This document shows, in pieces, positions 35,263 to 45,500 of a stretch of 55,702 nt of DNA. The notes below the pieces were generated by a model. It searched no databases. It was not told the DNA's origin and saw only the letters and a list, made by a program, of their open reading frames with translations. The translations under genes and the position numbers were made by a program. The stretch covers positions 1 through 55,702 of the forward strand of contig DVIX01000006.1 in assembly GCA_018710935.1 (NCBI GenBank). The letters run 5' to 3'. This stretch comes from Candidatus Avirikenella pullistercoris. Its GTDB lineage: Bacteria; Bacteroidota; Bacteroidia; Bacteroidales; Rikenellaceae. How positions within the stretch are numbered: position 1 is the stretch's first letter; every line of letters starts with the position of its first letter.

Positions 35263-36670
35263 TATGGCAACCGGCAGGCTTGAACTGTGTAACAGAATCC
35301 GCATGGAGGCGGAGGATATTGAAAGAACGGGATTCCCGCTAGAGGTTCTGCCTCAGGCCGTGCAGTCTGTCATACTCGATATGGCCACATACGAGAACTA
35401 CAAGATCGAGTTTATCGCGACGGCTATGTTGTCGGCTGTATCTGCGGCCTTGGGAGGCGCATACCGTATCCGCATCAAAGGAGACTGGCAGAGCAGCGGA
35501 GCGTTGTACGTCATTCTGGTAGGCAGGCCCGGACTGGGCAAGACCCCACCGCTGGAGGCCGCATATCGCCCGATCCGAAAACGTGACTATGCCCTTTTCA
35601 AGGTTTACGAGGCAGAACTGGAAGCATGGAAAGCCGCGGGAGAAAACGGGAAGAGACCTATCCTGAAACGTACTGTAGTCTCTGATTTCACTCCCGAGTC
35701 GCTTTTACTGACCCACCACCACAACCCGAGAAGCGTGGTCATTCTGGTGGACGAGATCATGGGCATGTTCAATTCCGCCAACCGTTACACGAACGGGCAG
35801 CTCATAGAACAGCTTCTGACCGCATGGAGTGGCGGGGCTTTGGATGTTACCAGGGTAAACTCCCCTGTTCCTGTACACATCGAGCATCCATGTATAAATA
35901 TAATCGGGACCACGCAGACCAAGCGTGTACACGAGCTTCTGAAAAAAGGTTTCGAGGAAAACGGGCTGCTTGACCGTATCCTGTTCGTGATGCCCAAATC
36001 CCCCAAACTGTCATCCTGGAAAAACCGGGATGACGATGGGGAAAGGACATCCCTGGCTGCAGTCCGTTGGGAGAATATATTGAACAAGGTCCTTGCATTG
36101 GACTATGACACCGAAGCGGAAGAAAAAATACCCCATGTGCTGTCCATGGACAGGGAGGCCAGGGAATACTTCTTCTCCTGGTGGAACAGGAAAGTGGAGC
36201 GTATCAACCGGATAGAGGATGATGCCGAGGTGGACAGTCGGGAAATGAAACATCCGGCTCATGTAGCCCGTCTAGCATTGATAAATCAGGTTATGCGCTA
36301 CGCGTCCGGTGAAAGTCACCTGCAGTTTATAGACGTATCATCGGTGAAAGCCGGCATACGGCTGAACGACTATTTTGAGGAATCATACACGCGTATCCGT
36401 TCTTTCGTGGCGAATGACATCTGTGAAGATCCTCCAAAGATGTTACTGTCGATGTTGCCTGATACCTTTGACACAAAAACAGCAATAACCGTTGGAAAGG
36501 AACGGCAGTGCGTCAGCGAGCGGACTGTCATGAACTACCTGAAGGAGTTATGCCGCAGCAGGCTTCTCCGGAAATCAAAAGCCGGACATTACGAGAAAAT
36601 CATGTATGATAAATTTGAAAAATCCAATGAAAACAATGATGAATTATCCCCACGAAACTGCAACGGATGA
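35255..36670 (+). CDS. DUF3987 P-loop ATPase (replication-type helicase/primase-like)
   Basis: This 471-residue protein opens with FPLEVLPQAVQSVI, the usual DUF3987 start. A P-loop ATPase domain follows, with Walker A GRPGLGKT (90-97) and Walker B VVILVDE (161-167). A winged-helix-like C terminus (SERTVMNYLKELCRSRLLRKS, about 420-440) may contact DNA. Such proteins occur with DUF6371 partners in Bacteroidetes plasmids and mobilizable islands and are thought to act in replication of the element. ATG codons at 35255 and 35264 are both possible starts. Confidence 0.75.
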   Translation: MCDMATGRLELCNRIRMEAEDIERTGFPLEVLPQAVQSVILDMATYENYKIEFIATAMLSAVSAALGGAYRIRIKGDWQSSGALYVILVGRPGLGKTPPLEAAYRPIRKRDYALFKVYEAELEAWKAAGENGKRPILKRTVVSDFTPESLLLTHHHNPRSVVILVDEIMGMFNSANRYTNGQLIEQLLTAWSGGALDVTRVNSPVPVHIEHPCINIIGTTQTKRVHELLKKGFEENGLLDRILFVMPKSPKLSSWKNRDDDGERTSLAAVRWENILNKVLALDYDTEAEEKIPHVLSMDREAREYFFSWWNRKVERINRIEDDAEVDSREMKHPAHVARLALINQVMRYASGESHLQFIDVSSVKAGIRLNDYFEESYTRIRSFVANDICEDPPKMLLSMLPDTFDTKTAITVGKERQCVSERTVMNYLKELCRSRLLRKSKAGHYEKIMYDKFEKSNENNDELSPRNCNG

Positions 36671-36678
36671 TCCGTTGT

Positions 36679-36783
36679 TGCAGCCTGCAGTCTTTGCAGT
36701 TTTGCAGTTTCGAGGACTGAAAAGGGGAAATTCCTGCAGGACTGCAAAAACTGCAAACTGCAAATGGTGGTATTCATTTGCAG
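36679..36783. repeat. TGCAG repeat cluster (iteron-like)
   Basis: Between the DUF3987 and DUF6371 genes, TGCAG occurs in forward orientation at 36679, 36686, 36695, 36703, 36735 and 36779, and as CTGCA at 36742, 36751 and 36758. The forward group (36693-36710) and the inverted group (36741-36763) are nearly complementary and could form a long stem. This could be a replication origin, a protein-binding array or a translational control structure. Confidence 0.6.
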
Positions 36784-36804
36784 AAACACATAACCGACAA
36801 CATT

Positions 36805-37875
36805 ATGAACGAATATAGATTCCATCTTCAAAAATACAAACCGGGCAGCAAGACCGTCTGTCCGGGGTGCGGAAGGAAGTTCTGCTTTACCCGTTATATC
36901 GACGAGGCGGGAGAGATTTCTTTCCCGGGATACGTGGGTAAATGCGACCACATCAACAGTTGTGGCTATCACTATTCCCCGAAAGAATACTTCCGGGACA
37001 ATCCGTCAGCAAGGGAAACATCGGCTGGCCATAAAATGAACGGCTGTGAATTTGCGACAGTAAAGTATGTAGCAAAACAACCGCCAACAGAACAAGAGCT
37101 GGAGATTTCTTATCTTCCCTATGATTGGGTGGAGCAATCCATGCGCGGGTACGACATCAACCCTTTGTACCGTTACTTCACCAAAGTGGCGGGAAAGAAG
37201 GAAGCCGGCAGGTTGTTCCATGTTTACAAAGTCGGCACGTCAAGGATGTGGAACGGTTCGACCGTGTTCTGGCAGATAGATGTCAGGGGTAACGTGCGTG
37301 CAGGCAAGATTATGGGCTACGATGCCGAAACCGGGCACCGGATTAAAGAGCCTTTCAAGCAAGTCAACTGGGTCCATTCTGTAAGAAAAGTGCCGGATTT
37401 CCACATGAAGCAGTGCCTGTTCGGTGAGCATCTGCTTTCGGACACTTCCGCTACCATGTCAGCCAAGCCTGTAGCCATTGTCGAAAGCGAGAAGACGGCA
37501 CTGGTTGCCGCCCTGTTCATCCCTGATTTTGTATGGCTTGCCACCGGGGGAATGCACGGCTGTTTCAACAGCGAGGCCATGCAGGTATTGAAAGAACGAG
37601 AAGTGATCCTTTTCCCCGATCTCAAGGCAACCGACGAATGGCGGCAACGACTGTCGATGCTGGAGACTATCTGCAGGCGTGTCACCTGTTCCGACCTGCT
37701 GGAAAAGATGGCGACCGATGAACAGCGTAGTTTGGGACTGGACATCGCCGACTTCCTGCTGATGGAGGACACGCCACAGATGATTCTCGCGAGGATGATA
37801 CAACGCAATCCTGCGTTGCAGACCTTCATCGACACCTTCGGACTCGAACTGGTGGATGCAGAAAAAATGGAATGA
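36805..37875 (+). CDS. DUF6371 protein with zinc ribbon and toprim-like region
   Basis: This 356-residue protein begins MNEYRFHLQKYKPGSKTVCPGCG. Cysteine pairs CPGC (19-22) and CDHINSC (47-53) form a primase-like zinc-binding module, followed by YHYSPKEYF. The middle region has VAIVESEKTALVAALF and VWLATGGMHGC (about 210-250), resembling the toprim core of phage and plasmid primases. Together with the DUF3987 ATPase this looks like a primase-helicase pair for replication of the excised island. The ATG at 36805 was chosen over a TTG at 36778, which lies inside the repeat cluster. Confidence 0.75.
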   Translation: MNEYRFHLQKYKPGSKTVCPGCGRKFCFTRYIDEAGEISFPGYVGKCDHINSCGYHYSPKEYFRDNPSARETSAGHKMNGCEFATVKYVAKQPPTEQELEISYLPYDWVEQSMRGYDINPLYRYFTKVAGKKEAGRLFHVYKVGTSRMWNGSTVFWQIDVRGNVRAGKIMGYDAETGHRIKEPFKQVNWVHSVRKVPDFHMKQCLFGEHLLSDTSATMSAKPVAIVESEKTALVAALFIPDFVWLATGGMHGCFNSEAMQVLKEREVILFPDLKATDEWRQRLSMLETICRRVTCSDLLEKMATDEQRSLGLDIADFLLMEDTPQMILARMIQRNPALQTFIDTFGLELVDAEKME

Positions 37876-37915
37876 AGGAGAATCAATGGACAGCTCGCTG
37901 TCCCGTGAAAATGGG

Positions 37916-38048
37916 GTTGTAAAATCCCGTAGCTTATTAGGGCATTTTCACCGTCTCCGCTTCGCGTCCGGCAGTAAAAAAGCCCATAAGCCGGGGAACT
38001 CCTCAGGCTCCCGAGTGTGCCTCCGGCTGTCTGACGGGATTTTACAAC
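37916..38048. repeat. Long inverted-repeat element before the relaxase (oriT candidate)
   Basis: GTTGTAAAATCCCGT (37916-37930) and its exact reverse complement (38034-38048) enclose about 100 bases, which contain further partial inverted repeats (CTTAT-GGGC/GCCCATAAG) and GC-rich CTCC/GGAG segments. It lies in the 201-base gap directly upstream of the relaxase start at 38077, the usual position of oriT in mobilizable Bacteroides elements. Confidence 0.55.
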
Positions 38049-38076
38049 AAGAATAACAATAAAATAACGAATAGAT

Positions 38077-39456
38077 ATGAGTAATACACAATACGCAGTC
38101 TGCCACCTGCAGCGTGGCAGCGGCAATGACAGTGGAATGTCATGCCATATAGAAAGAAAGGATGCCAAGGGAAAGATTTATGTGCCGGTTAATGCCGATG
38201 CGGACCGGACACATTTCAACCGTGAGTTGGTCAGATTTCCCGATGGCGTGTCCAATCGCACCGAGGCGATACAGCACCGCATCGAGACCGCCGGGCTGCG
38301 TCGCAAAGTCAGCAAGAACCAGACAAAAGCAATACGTGTAATGCTGACCGGAACGCATGAGCAGATGATGAGAATTGCCAATGACGGCAAACTGGACAGT
38401 TGGATCGATGCCAATCTCAAATGGCTAAAGGAGACCTTTGGTGATGACAACCTTGTGTCCTGCGTGCTGCACATGGACGAGAAGACCCCGCACCTGCACG
38501 CTACAGTCGTGCCCATAGTAACCGGTGAGCGTATCCGCAGGAAGCGGGAGGGCGAAAAGAAATATGAAACGAAGTCCGGACCACGTCTGTCGGCGGACGA
38601 TGTGATGCGTCGTACTAAATTGCATGAATATCAGAACAGCTATGCCAAGGCCATGAAACCGTTCGGGTTGCAGCGTGGAATTGTCGGCTCTACCGCCAAG
38701 CATCAGACAAACTCGGAATATTACAGGCAGCAGTTAATCCAGTATGAAGAGGATATAGCCAAGTTACAGGCCGATGTGGAGAAGGCGCAAGAAGGAAGGA
38801 ACACTATCCTCGCGTGGTTCGGCAAGGGAGACCTTGCCAAGACAAAGAAGGAACTGGCAGACAAGGACAGGCTGATTGCCGAACTCAATAAACAGATTGA
38901 TGAACTTCAGGCAGAAAAGGTACGGTTGCAGGAACAACATAAATCAGAAATCGGAAAACTGCGAAACGGCTATCAAAAAGAAATAGACAAAGCCATTCAT
39001 CAGGCGGAAGCGGCAGAACGGCAGTTCAAGGAGAAGGATGCAATCATAGATAGACAGAGGAAGCAGATAAGTTTGCTTGACCGCAAGGCCAATCCCCAAC
39101 GTTACAGCCTCTCGTCCGGTGCCGAGCTTGTACGTATCAATGTCTCAAACTATAGGAATCCGTCGCTTCACATCTGGACACGGGTCGGTGATGAGCTTTT
39201 TGAGGACACCAAGTTCCAAATAGACTATGATGTGGCCCAAAGACATTTCAACGGTCAGACCACGGACGAGGAGTTTGTCAATGCTGTGTTCGAACCGCAG
39301 GAGCAGGTAAGCGGTAAGCAGGCGGAACTATTGGGTGCTGCGTTTACCCTTGCAGCCGGAGGCCCGGCACAGCCCCATGTCGGCACTGGTGCTGGCAGTT
39401 CGTCTTCCGACCTTCCGTGGGGTGAACAGAAAAACAGGTCAAAACGAAGTAAATAA
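38077..39456 (+). CDS. MobV/Pre-type relaxase
   Basis: This 459-residue plasmid recombination/mobilization protein would nick oriT and stay bound to the 5' end during transfer. The N-terminal relaxase domain has the metal-binding motif HMDEKTPHLH (132-141), as in the MobV family. Residues about 225-345 are a charged coiled coil (QLIQYEEDIAKLQADVEKA and following), common in these proteins. The last 100 residues form a less conserved tail. It is the only mobilization gene in the island. The upstream inverted repeat is a likely target. Confidence 0.88.
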   Translation: MSNTQYAVCHLQRGSGNDSGMSCHIERKDAKGKIYVPVNADADRTHFNRELVRFPDGVSNRTEAIQHRIETAGLRRKVSKNQTKAIRVMLTGTHEQMMRIANDGKLDSWIDANLKWLKETFGDDNLVSCVLHMDEKTPHLHATVVPIVTGERIRRKREGEKKYETKSGPRLSADDVMRRTKLHEYQNSYAKAMKPFGLQRGIVGSTAKHQTNSEYYRQQLIQYEEDIAKLQADVEKAQEGRNTILAWFGKGDLAKTKKELADKDRLIAELNKQIDELQAEKVRLQEQHKSEIGKLRNGYQKEIDKAIHQAEAAERQFKEKDAIIDRQRKQISLLDRKANPQRYSLSSGAELVRINVSNYRNPSLHIWTRVGDELFEDTKFQIDYDVAQRHFNGQTTDEEFVNAVFEPQEQVSGKQAELLGAAFTLAAGGPAQPHVGTGAGSSSSDLPWGEQKNRSKRSK

Positions 39457-39458
39457 CA

Positions 39459-39505
39459 GCAAAGAGGCTGTCGCAAACTATTCTATATTGATGCAGCCTC
39501 TTTGC
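39459..39505. terminator. Stem-loop between the relaxase and herA
   Basis: GCAAAGAGGCTG (39459-39470) pairs exactly with 39494-39505 across a 23-base loop. The right arm lies in the last codons of herA. It could terminate both convergent transcripts, although the T-run is short. Confidence 0.5.
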
Positions 39506-41351
39506 CTTTCCATATGTTCTCTATATCAATTGTTTCATTTGCTGGACGAAATCCGGCTTCTATCTTGCCTATTTGTACAACAAGTGGCATTTCAGCAAGT
39601 TGACCTGCAATTACACAAACCCCAGTTGATAAAATCGGCAATGATTCAACTGAAACTTTATCTAGATATGAAATTGTATTGTTCACTTGTTGTATGTCCT
39701 TTTCATTAACAAGCCGATGTATAAAATAATTATGCAATTGCGATATTATGGTAGAAGAAATATCCGACGGACGTTGGCTGGCAATAGTCATGAATACTCC
39801 GAATTTTCGACCCTCTTTAATAATCTCTTCAAAAACCTCTAGTCTATAATCTTTCCACTCTTCACTTTCACGTGTTGATTGATAAGACAATATATTATGC
39901 GCTTCATCTACTATTAAATTTAAATATTTTTGAGCCTTCCCCGCTTTTTTATGTTCATTATATAGTTTATTAGTCAACAATAATGGAATACGTTTCTTTG
40001 TGTCAGTATTTACATCGCTTAAATCAATAATTACAACATTAGAATCGCCCCAAAAATCACCCATGTCTTTTGAAGAATTAAATATGCGAGAAATGTCTGA
40101 TTCTGATTGACGAAGTTTATGAATTGCAGGAGCAATGTGTTCATTTAATGCTCTGTTTGCTAACACATCATATATCATTCGCATATACATTATACATATA
40201 AAGTTATGAATAAAACTTTCTGTAAACCCAAATTGATCTACATGCATGTATATACTTCGCGTTTCTATTTGATCCGGATGGTCTTGCAAATTGATAAATT
40301 GGTTATTTGAATCATAAAAAAAATAACAACTACTATTGTTGTGATAATGAAAATCCGTTTTTAATCCAATATCTACCCCATCATCATCGTATTTGGGAGG
40401 AAGTATCTCTGCCACATAATCAAGGAGTAATTCACTTTTGACCTTATCAGACATTATCAATATATCCTTGATTTGCTTTTTCAAAAAATTCCGAAATTTG
40501 TTTTCGTCCTTATCAATCTTCTTATACAAATCAATACTTCTCGCAATGAAAGGTCGTTGCGTCTTTTCGGTTGCATTAGAGAATATACTCAATAGATTAA
40601 TATCCAAGAAATCATCATCTGCTAAAGGGATTTTATCTCCATTATCTTTTCTTGTGTTCAATTTATATACTTTTTTGTCAGAATCCGAGATAATACTATT
40701 ATGGGAAGAATACTCTCCATTAAAATCAAAAAATAAAAATTGAGCATTCTCTTTAAATGCGCTATTTCCAGAATAATGAGTAAAAAGCTGTCTATAAATT
40801 TTAGCCAATGTATATGACTTGCCTGAGCCTGTATTGCCGAATATTCCGATATGACTGGAAAAAAGTTTCCCAATTCCAAGATTTACAGGAACAAGTGAAT
40901 CATTTGCAAGATGACCTACCTCAATAGTTTCTTTGCCGGAGCCAGCGAATGTATGAATAAGATTAAATTCTTCATTTGTTAAAAGATGGCATTCGTTGTC
41001 TATTAATGGCAATTCATTAACTCCACGACGGAAAATTTGGTTGTCAATAAAGCCAATTAACTTGACAATCAATATCCTATTTATGGAATCTTCCGCTGAA
41101 ATCAATACTTTATCTTCCTGTTTACTCTCATCAATATATTCTGATTCTACTTTTCCAATAATCGGAGTGTAGCCTTTGAGAATTTTTACATAGCTTCCTA
41201 CAGAAACATTTTTTATCAGTGTTCCTTTGTAAATCAGATGGGAAGAATTTTTATTGTGATCTACACGAATCTTGACCTCACGCCCATTTACAGAATATAC
41301 TACTCCAACTCTAAATACTGAGTTATGTATCCCTATATGTTTGTTATTCAT
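39483..41351 (-). CDS. HerA-family ATPase (SIR2-HerA defence)
   Basis: This is a 622-residue hexameric DNA-translocase-like ATPase. An N-terminal HAS-barrel-like part (about 1-110) precedes the ATPase domain with Walker A GNTGSGKS (172-179), Walker B LNLIVDEAH (477-485) and the SQRPSDI arginine segment (526-532). It overlaps the upstream SIR2 gene by 8 bases, as in known SIR2-HerA (Nezha-type) antiphage pairs. In those pairs HerA and SIR2 form one complex that depletes NAD or degrades DNA upon infection. Strongly AT-rich composition sets the pair apart from the rest of the island and suggests separate acquisition. It is the last gene of the defence operon. Confidence 0.88.
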   Translation of the reverse strand: MNNKHIGIHNSVFRVGVVYSVNGREVKIRVDHNKNSSHLIYKGTLIKNVSVGSYVKILKGYTPIIGKVESEYIDESKQEDKVLISAEDSINRILIVKLIGFIDNQIFRRGVNELPLIDNECHLLTNEEFNLIHTFAGSGKETIEVGHLANDSLVPVNLGIGKLFSSHIGIFGNTGSGKSYTLAKIYRQLFTHYSGNSAFKENAQFLFFDFNGEYSSHNSIISDSDKKVYKLNTRKDNGDKIPLADDDFLDINLLSIFSNATEKTQRPFIARSIDLYKKIDKDENKFRNFLKKQIKDILIMSDKVKSELLLDYVAEILPPKYDDDGVDIGLKTDFHYHNNSSCYFFYDSNNQFINLQDHPDQIETRSIYMHVDQFGFTESFIHNFICIMYMRMIYDVLANRALNEHIAPAIHKLRQSESDISRIFNSSKDMGDFWGDSNVVIIDLSDVNTDTKKRIPLLLTNKLYNEHKKAGKAQKYLNLIVDEAHNILSYQSTRESEEWKDYRLEVFEEIIKEGRKFGVFMTIASQRPSDISSTIISQLHNYFIHRLVNEKDIQQVNNTISYLDKVSVESLPILSTGVCVIAGQLAEMPLVVQIGKIEAGFRPANETIDIENIWKGKEAASI

Positions 41352-42534
41352 AACTTGCGTGGATTGTTTTATTGATATATTCGAAAATCTTATTAATTGC
41401 GTTCATATCTAAATGCTCAATATCACAGACTATGTCATTATAGTCATCATCCACATTCAATTCTCTCATTTTGGTTGGCGTAATGATAAGAATATTGTTA
41501 TTGACACAAGTAGAATCAATGCCTATATTCTTTTTTAATGACTTCTCTTCTTCATCACAATACGCAAAAATAATCACTTTTAAAGTTGGATTATTTTCTG
41601 CCGAACGTCTTGTAAGTGTTGCAATATGTTCATCAGCAAATGAAAAGCCTACAACAAAAAGGACTGAATTCTCTTTTTCCAACGCATTGGAATATAATCG
41701 CATTAATTCGTAGAAATGATAATCAAGTACCGTTTCTGCAAATTTTTTCTTTGTCGGATTGATTATTATAAATTTTTTATACGCAGTGATGAAATTATCA
41801 TATTCGGAAGCATCATATGATAATTCAAGTCCTTCTGCATCTTCTATAATTTGTTCATATGTTTTTTCTGTTTTTCTTTTTTCCGACTCAATAAACAGAT
41901 TGACAAATTTATCATCTCCCAATTTTTTTATTTCATCATCTACATAACAGTACCAAAAACGTTCATGCACTATATGATTATCCCGATCACTCCAATTGAT
42001 AGAACCATGTATTTTAAGCAAATTAAATACTGGGACTTCAGAAGTATGCTGAAAATGTATACTTGTCTGCATTATAGATTTCATAAAATTGGCTTCGTCA
42101 TAGATTGGATCAATACTTCCTCTAAAACCATCATTCAACTCTACACCCAATCCACTTGCAGCATCTTCAATCATTAAATCGATGTTTGTCGTAAATATAT
42201 TTAATTGTTTATTGAGAATGCGAGAATGTCTTTTGTTTAATAAGTTATTCCATGTAATCAGATAGTTTTGATAATTGCTTTTCGTTTCACAATAATCAGA
42301 TCCGTATCCGAAAAATCTATTGGGTGCAATAACAGAATCATAAAATGCTTTGTATATAGATGCTTCTGCAATTTTATATTTAGGCTCAGGATGAGAATGC
42401 ATATCATCATTTAACCTAGTGAGTAATTTTTCTATAGAACCCAAAGTCGCAAGATATGGACGTGAAGCTCCTGAACCAATTAAGAAATTGATATTTGCAG
42501 ATTGGATATAATATGTTAGTTCCTTGATATTCAT
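41344..42534 (-). CDS. SIR2-family NADase-like protein (SIR2-HerA defence)
   Basis: This 396-residue protein has a SIR2-type Rossmann fold. GSGAS (20-24) binds NAD, TTNID (115-119) is the ribose/nicotinamide loop, and KIHGSINW (174-181) carries the catalytic His176. GFSFADEHI (about 296-304) closes the fold. The catalytic residues look intact. In characterized SIR2-HerA systems this subunit consumes NAD and, with HerA, protects against phages. It starts 21 bases after the hsdR stop, so it is translated from the type I restriction operon. The insert between about residues 185 and 270 is variable in the family. Confidence 0.88.
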   Translation of the reverse strand: MNIKELTYYIQSANINFLIGSGASRPYLATLGSIEKLLTRLNDDMHSHPEPKYKIAEASIYKAFYDSVIAPNRFFGYGSDYCETKSNYQNYLITWNNLLNKRHSRILNKQLNIFTTNIDLMIEDAASGLGVELNDGFRGSIDPIYDEANFMKSIMQTSIHFQHTSEVPVFNLLKIHGSINWSDRDNHIVHERFWYCYVDDEIKKLGDDKFVNLFIESEKRKTEKTYEQIIEDAEGLELSYDASEYDNFITAYKKFIIINPTKKKFAETVLDYHFYELMRLYSNALEKENSVLFVVGFSFADEHIATLTRRSAENNPTLKVIIFAYCDEEEKSLKKNIGIDSTCVNNNILIITPTKMRELNVDDDYNDIVCDIEHLDMNAINKIFEYINKTIHASYE

Positions 42535-42555
42535 ATTTAATAACTTCCATTTATA

Positions 42556-45500
42556 TTATTCATGTTTCTTATAATTCTCCACCTGTTCCAAAACTTTCTG
42601 GAATACTTCCTCGTCCCACTGGGGTGGGTAACCATCTTTGTAAAGAAGGAAAGTAAGCTGGCTGGCGAGTTTGCTTTTGAGGTTGTCGTTGTTCAACCAA
42701 TCGGCATAAATGGCGGTGTCATCTATCAGTGCTTTGATTTTCTTGGCCAACTCAATACAACGATCATCTGCATACTCAAAGCCATGTTTGTCCCGTACTT
42801 CAACAAGGACATCAAAGAATGCCTTTTCCTCGAATGTGATGCCCAATACCTTGAACTTTTCACTATCTGTTTTAAGTTCTTTCAGGATATCCAGTAGTTT
42901 GTTAGAAAGTCCGTTGATTTTATATGAGACAATGTCATATACATCATTTACAACGTTCTGAGTCACATCGTTGGTAAATGTCAGCTTATCTCGCGTATTA
43001 TAAGCGTCGATTGTCTTTTCAAGCATTTTCTGGAAATGTTCGGCCTGTATCTTGTTTGTCCGGCTGTATGCTCTGATGGCTTTTGCTACGAGTTTGCAGA
43101 GAATCTGAAACTTGGTGAACGGCATCTTTATCTCTTCCACCTCTTTGGTGAATGAGTCGCTGAAAATATTTTCTTCAACACCTTCGTTCATAACCCTCTC
43201 CACACCACTGGCGAGGATAGCCTCTTGGACCATCTGTTCCACATGCCGGTTCATACTTTCCGTATCATGCTCGGTAGCAGTCATTTTGTTGACGTATGAA
43301 CAGATCCCCATGAAGCACTGGCTCCATGCAATCTCCTCATCAGTCAGGATTCCAGCCGGATTACAGATGTTGTATGCCGAGCGCAACCGTTTGACGTGTT
43401 CTTTGAATAGTTTGAGGAATGACACCTCTCCTTTCCGCTCCACACTGTTGGCAAGGATATATTCGGCTGCTTCCTGAATAAACTGAAGACGGGCAAGGTC
43501 GTTATCACCGAAGAAACGGTCAAACACCAGCCCCGACAGTCTCTCTTGCAGCAGTTGCAATTCGTTTTTCAGCACTTCATGAGCTGCTTCCAAATCTTCT
43601 TGTGGCCCGACATCTCCGCCGTATTTTTTCATAGCCTTCTTCATCTCCTCACGAATACCGATATAGTCGATGATAAAGCCAAATTCCTTGGTCCCATATC
43701 GGCGGTTCACTCGCGATATGGTCTGTATCAACGTGTGCTTCGACAGCGGTTTGTCGTTGTAAAGCATGGTCAGGCAAGGCACATCAAATCCTGTAATCCA
43801 CATATCTACATTGATGGAGATATGGAAATTGGATTTCTCCGACTTGAACTCTGTATCGAGAAATTTCCGATACTCCTTGTCTCCAAGCAGATTGTACAGT
43901 TCCTTTTCATCGTCCTTGTCGCGGGTCATGACCATATTAACAAAAGCGATGTCATTGAGTTTGGCCTTTTCATCTGCCGTCAATACAAGTTCGTTCAGAG
44001 CCTTTTTCTTCTCGAACCAATCGGGTTGCAGTTCCCGCATGATTTTATACAACCGGAACGCTATTGTGCGGTCGGCGCAGGTAATCATCGCTTTTTGCAG
44101 ACGGTCGGTTGTTTCTGTTCGGCGTTTGTAGTCATCGATAATGTCCTTAGCAACCCGGCGCAACACATCTTCATCGCCGATAATTACCTCCATGCTCGAC
44201 ATGGCGGCTTTGCTCTTGGCAATATCTTCAGGCGTAGCCCCTTCGTCCGCACAGATCCGGTAGTATTCCTCAACCTTCTCGGCTTGCTCCTTGTTCAAGA
44301 AAACACGCGCCAGTCGGGGATCGTATTTGATAGGTACGGTGATGCCGTCATCTTCCGACTCCTTCATCGTGTATTGATCTACGACATCTCCAAATACATG
44401 TATGGTCTCGTCGATGGGTGTTCCGGTAAAGCCCACATATGTGGCGTTAGGCAAGGCATCACGCAGGTATTTGGCAAATCCGTATGTAATTTTTGCCCCT
44501 ATTTTCCCGGTGTCGCCTTCTGTCTGTATCGACAGTTTCGACCCGAGGTTGTTTTGAGAACGGTGCGCCTCGTCGCTCAGACAAATCACATTGGAACGCT
44601 CCGTAAGCAATCCAGTGGACTCTGCAAATTTCTGGATCGTGGTAATATAGACCCCGCCGGTCTTGCGCATACTCATCTCTTCGGCAAGTTCCTTGCGGGT
44701 CTCAAATACCTTTACGGCCTCGTCTTCAAGGTAGCGTTTCGAGCGGCAGAACAGTTTTCCGCTCTGAGTCTCCAAATCTTCCCGATCAACGATAATAAGG
44801 ATTGTTGGACTACCCAGTTGCTCTCGGCAACGCAGTGCCAACTGGCGAGCAAGGAACAGCATGGTATAGGTCTTTCCACACCCGGTGGCGCCGAAATAGG
44901 TGCCCCCCTTACCATCGCCGCCAACAGAGCGCAAATGGGAGAGGATATGGTCTCGTAACTTACGAGTGGCAAAGAATTGTGGATAGCGGCACACAACTTC
45001 GGTCGTGTCATCCTCTTTCGTCGGATCGGGGAAATAGACATAGTCGCGCAGGATCTCCAAGATACGTTCCGGCGAAAGCGCTCCGCGAACAAGGGTCCGA
45101 AGCGTATCAAGCCCCTTGCCGGCTTTGTCTTCATTGTCGATTTTCTTCCATTCGTAGAAAAATTCGAATGGCGTGTAGGGCGTTCCCAGTTTGTTCTTCG
45201 CCCCGTCGCTGATAACCGCCAGTGCACAATATTTCAGCAAGGCCGGTATATCCCGCATATAGCGAGTACAAATCTGCGTGTAGGCATCGCGTATGGTGGC
45301 ATTCTGCTTGGTCGGGTTTTTGAGTTCGACGATGCAGACCGGTATGCCGTTTACAAAAAGCAGAATGTCGGGCCGACGGTTCTCACGGCCTTGTTCCATG
45401 ACAAATTGGTTGACGCAACGGAAAATATTATGGTCAGGATGCTCGAAGTCGATGTATTGCAAGCGGAACGGATTCCCCCTGCCATCGCTGTATGTAAAAT

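Noticed and set aside
38761-39070. Separate coiled-coil gene within the relaxase
   Set aside because: The coiled coil is in frame with the relaxase domain without a stop or a new start; such tails are normal in MobV proteins.
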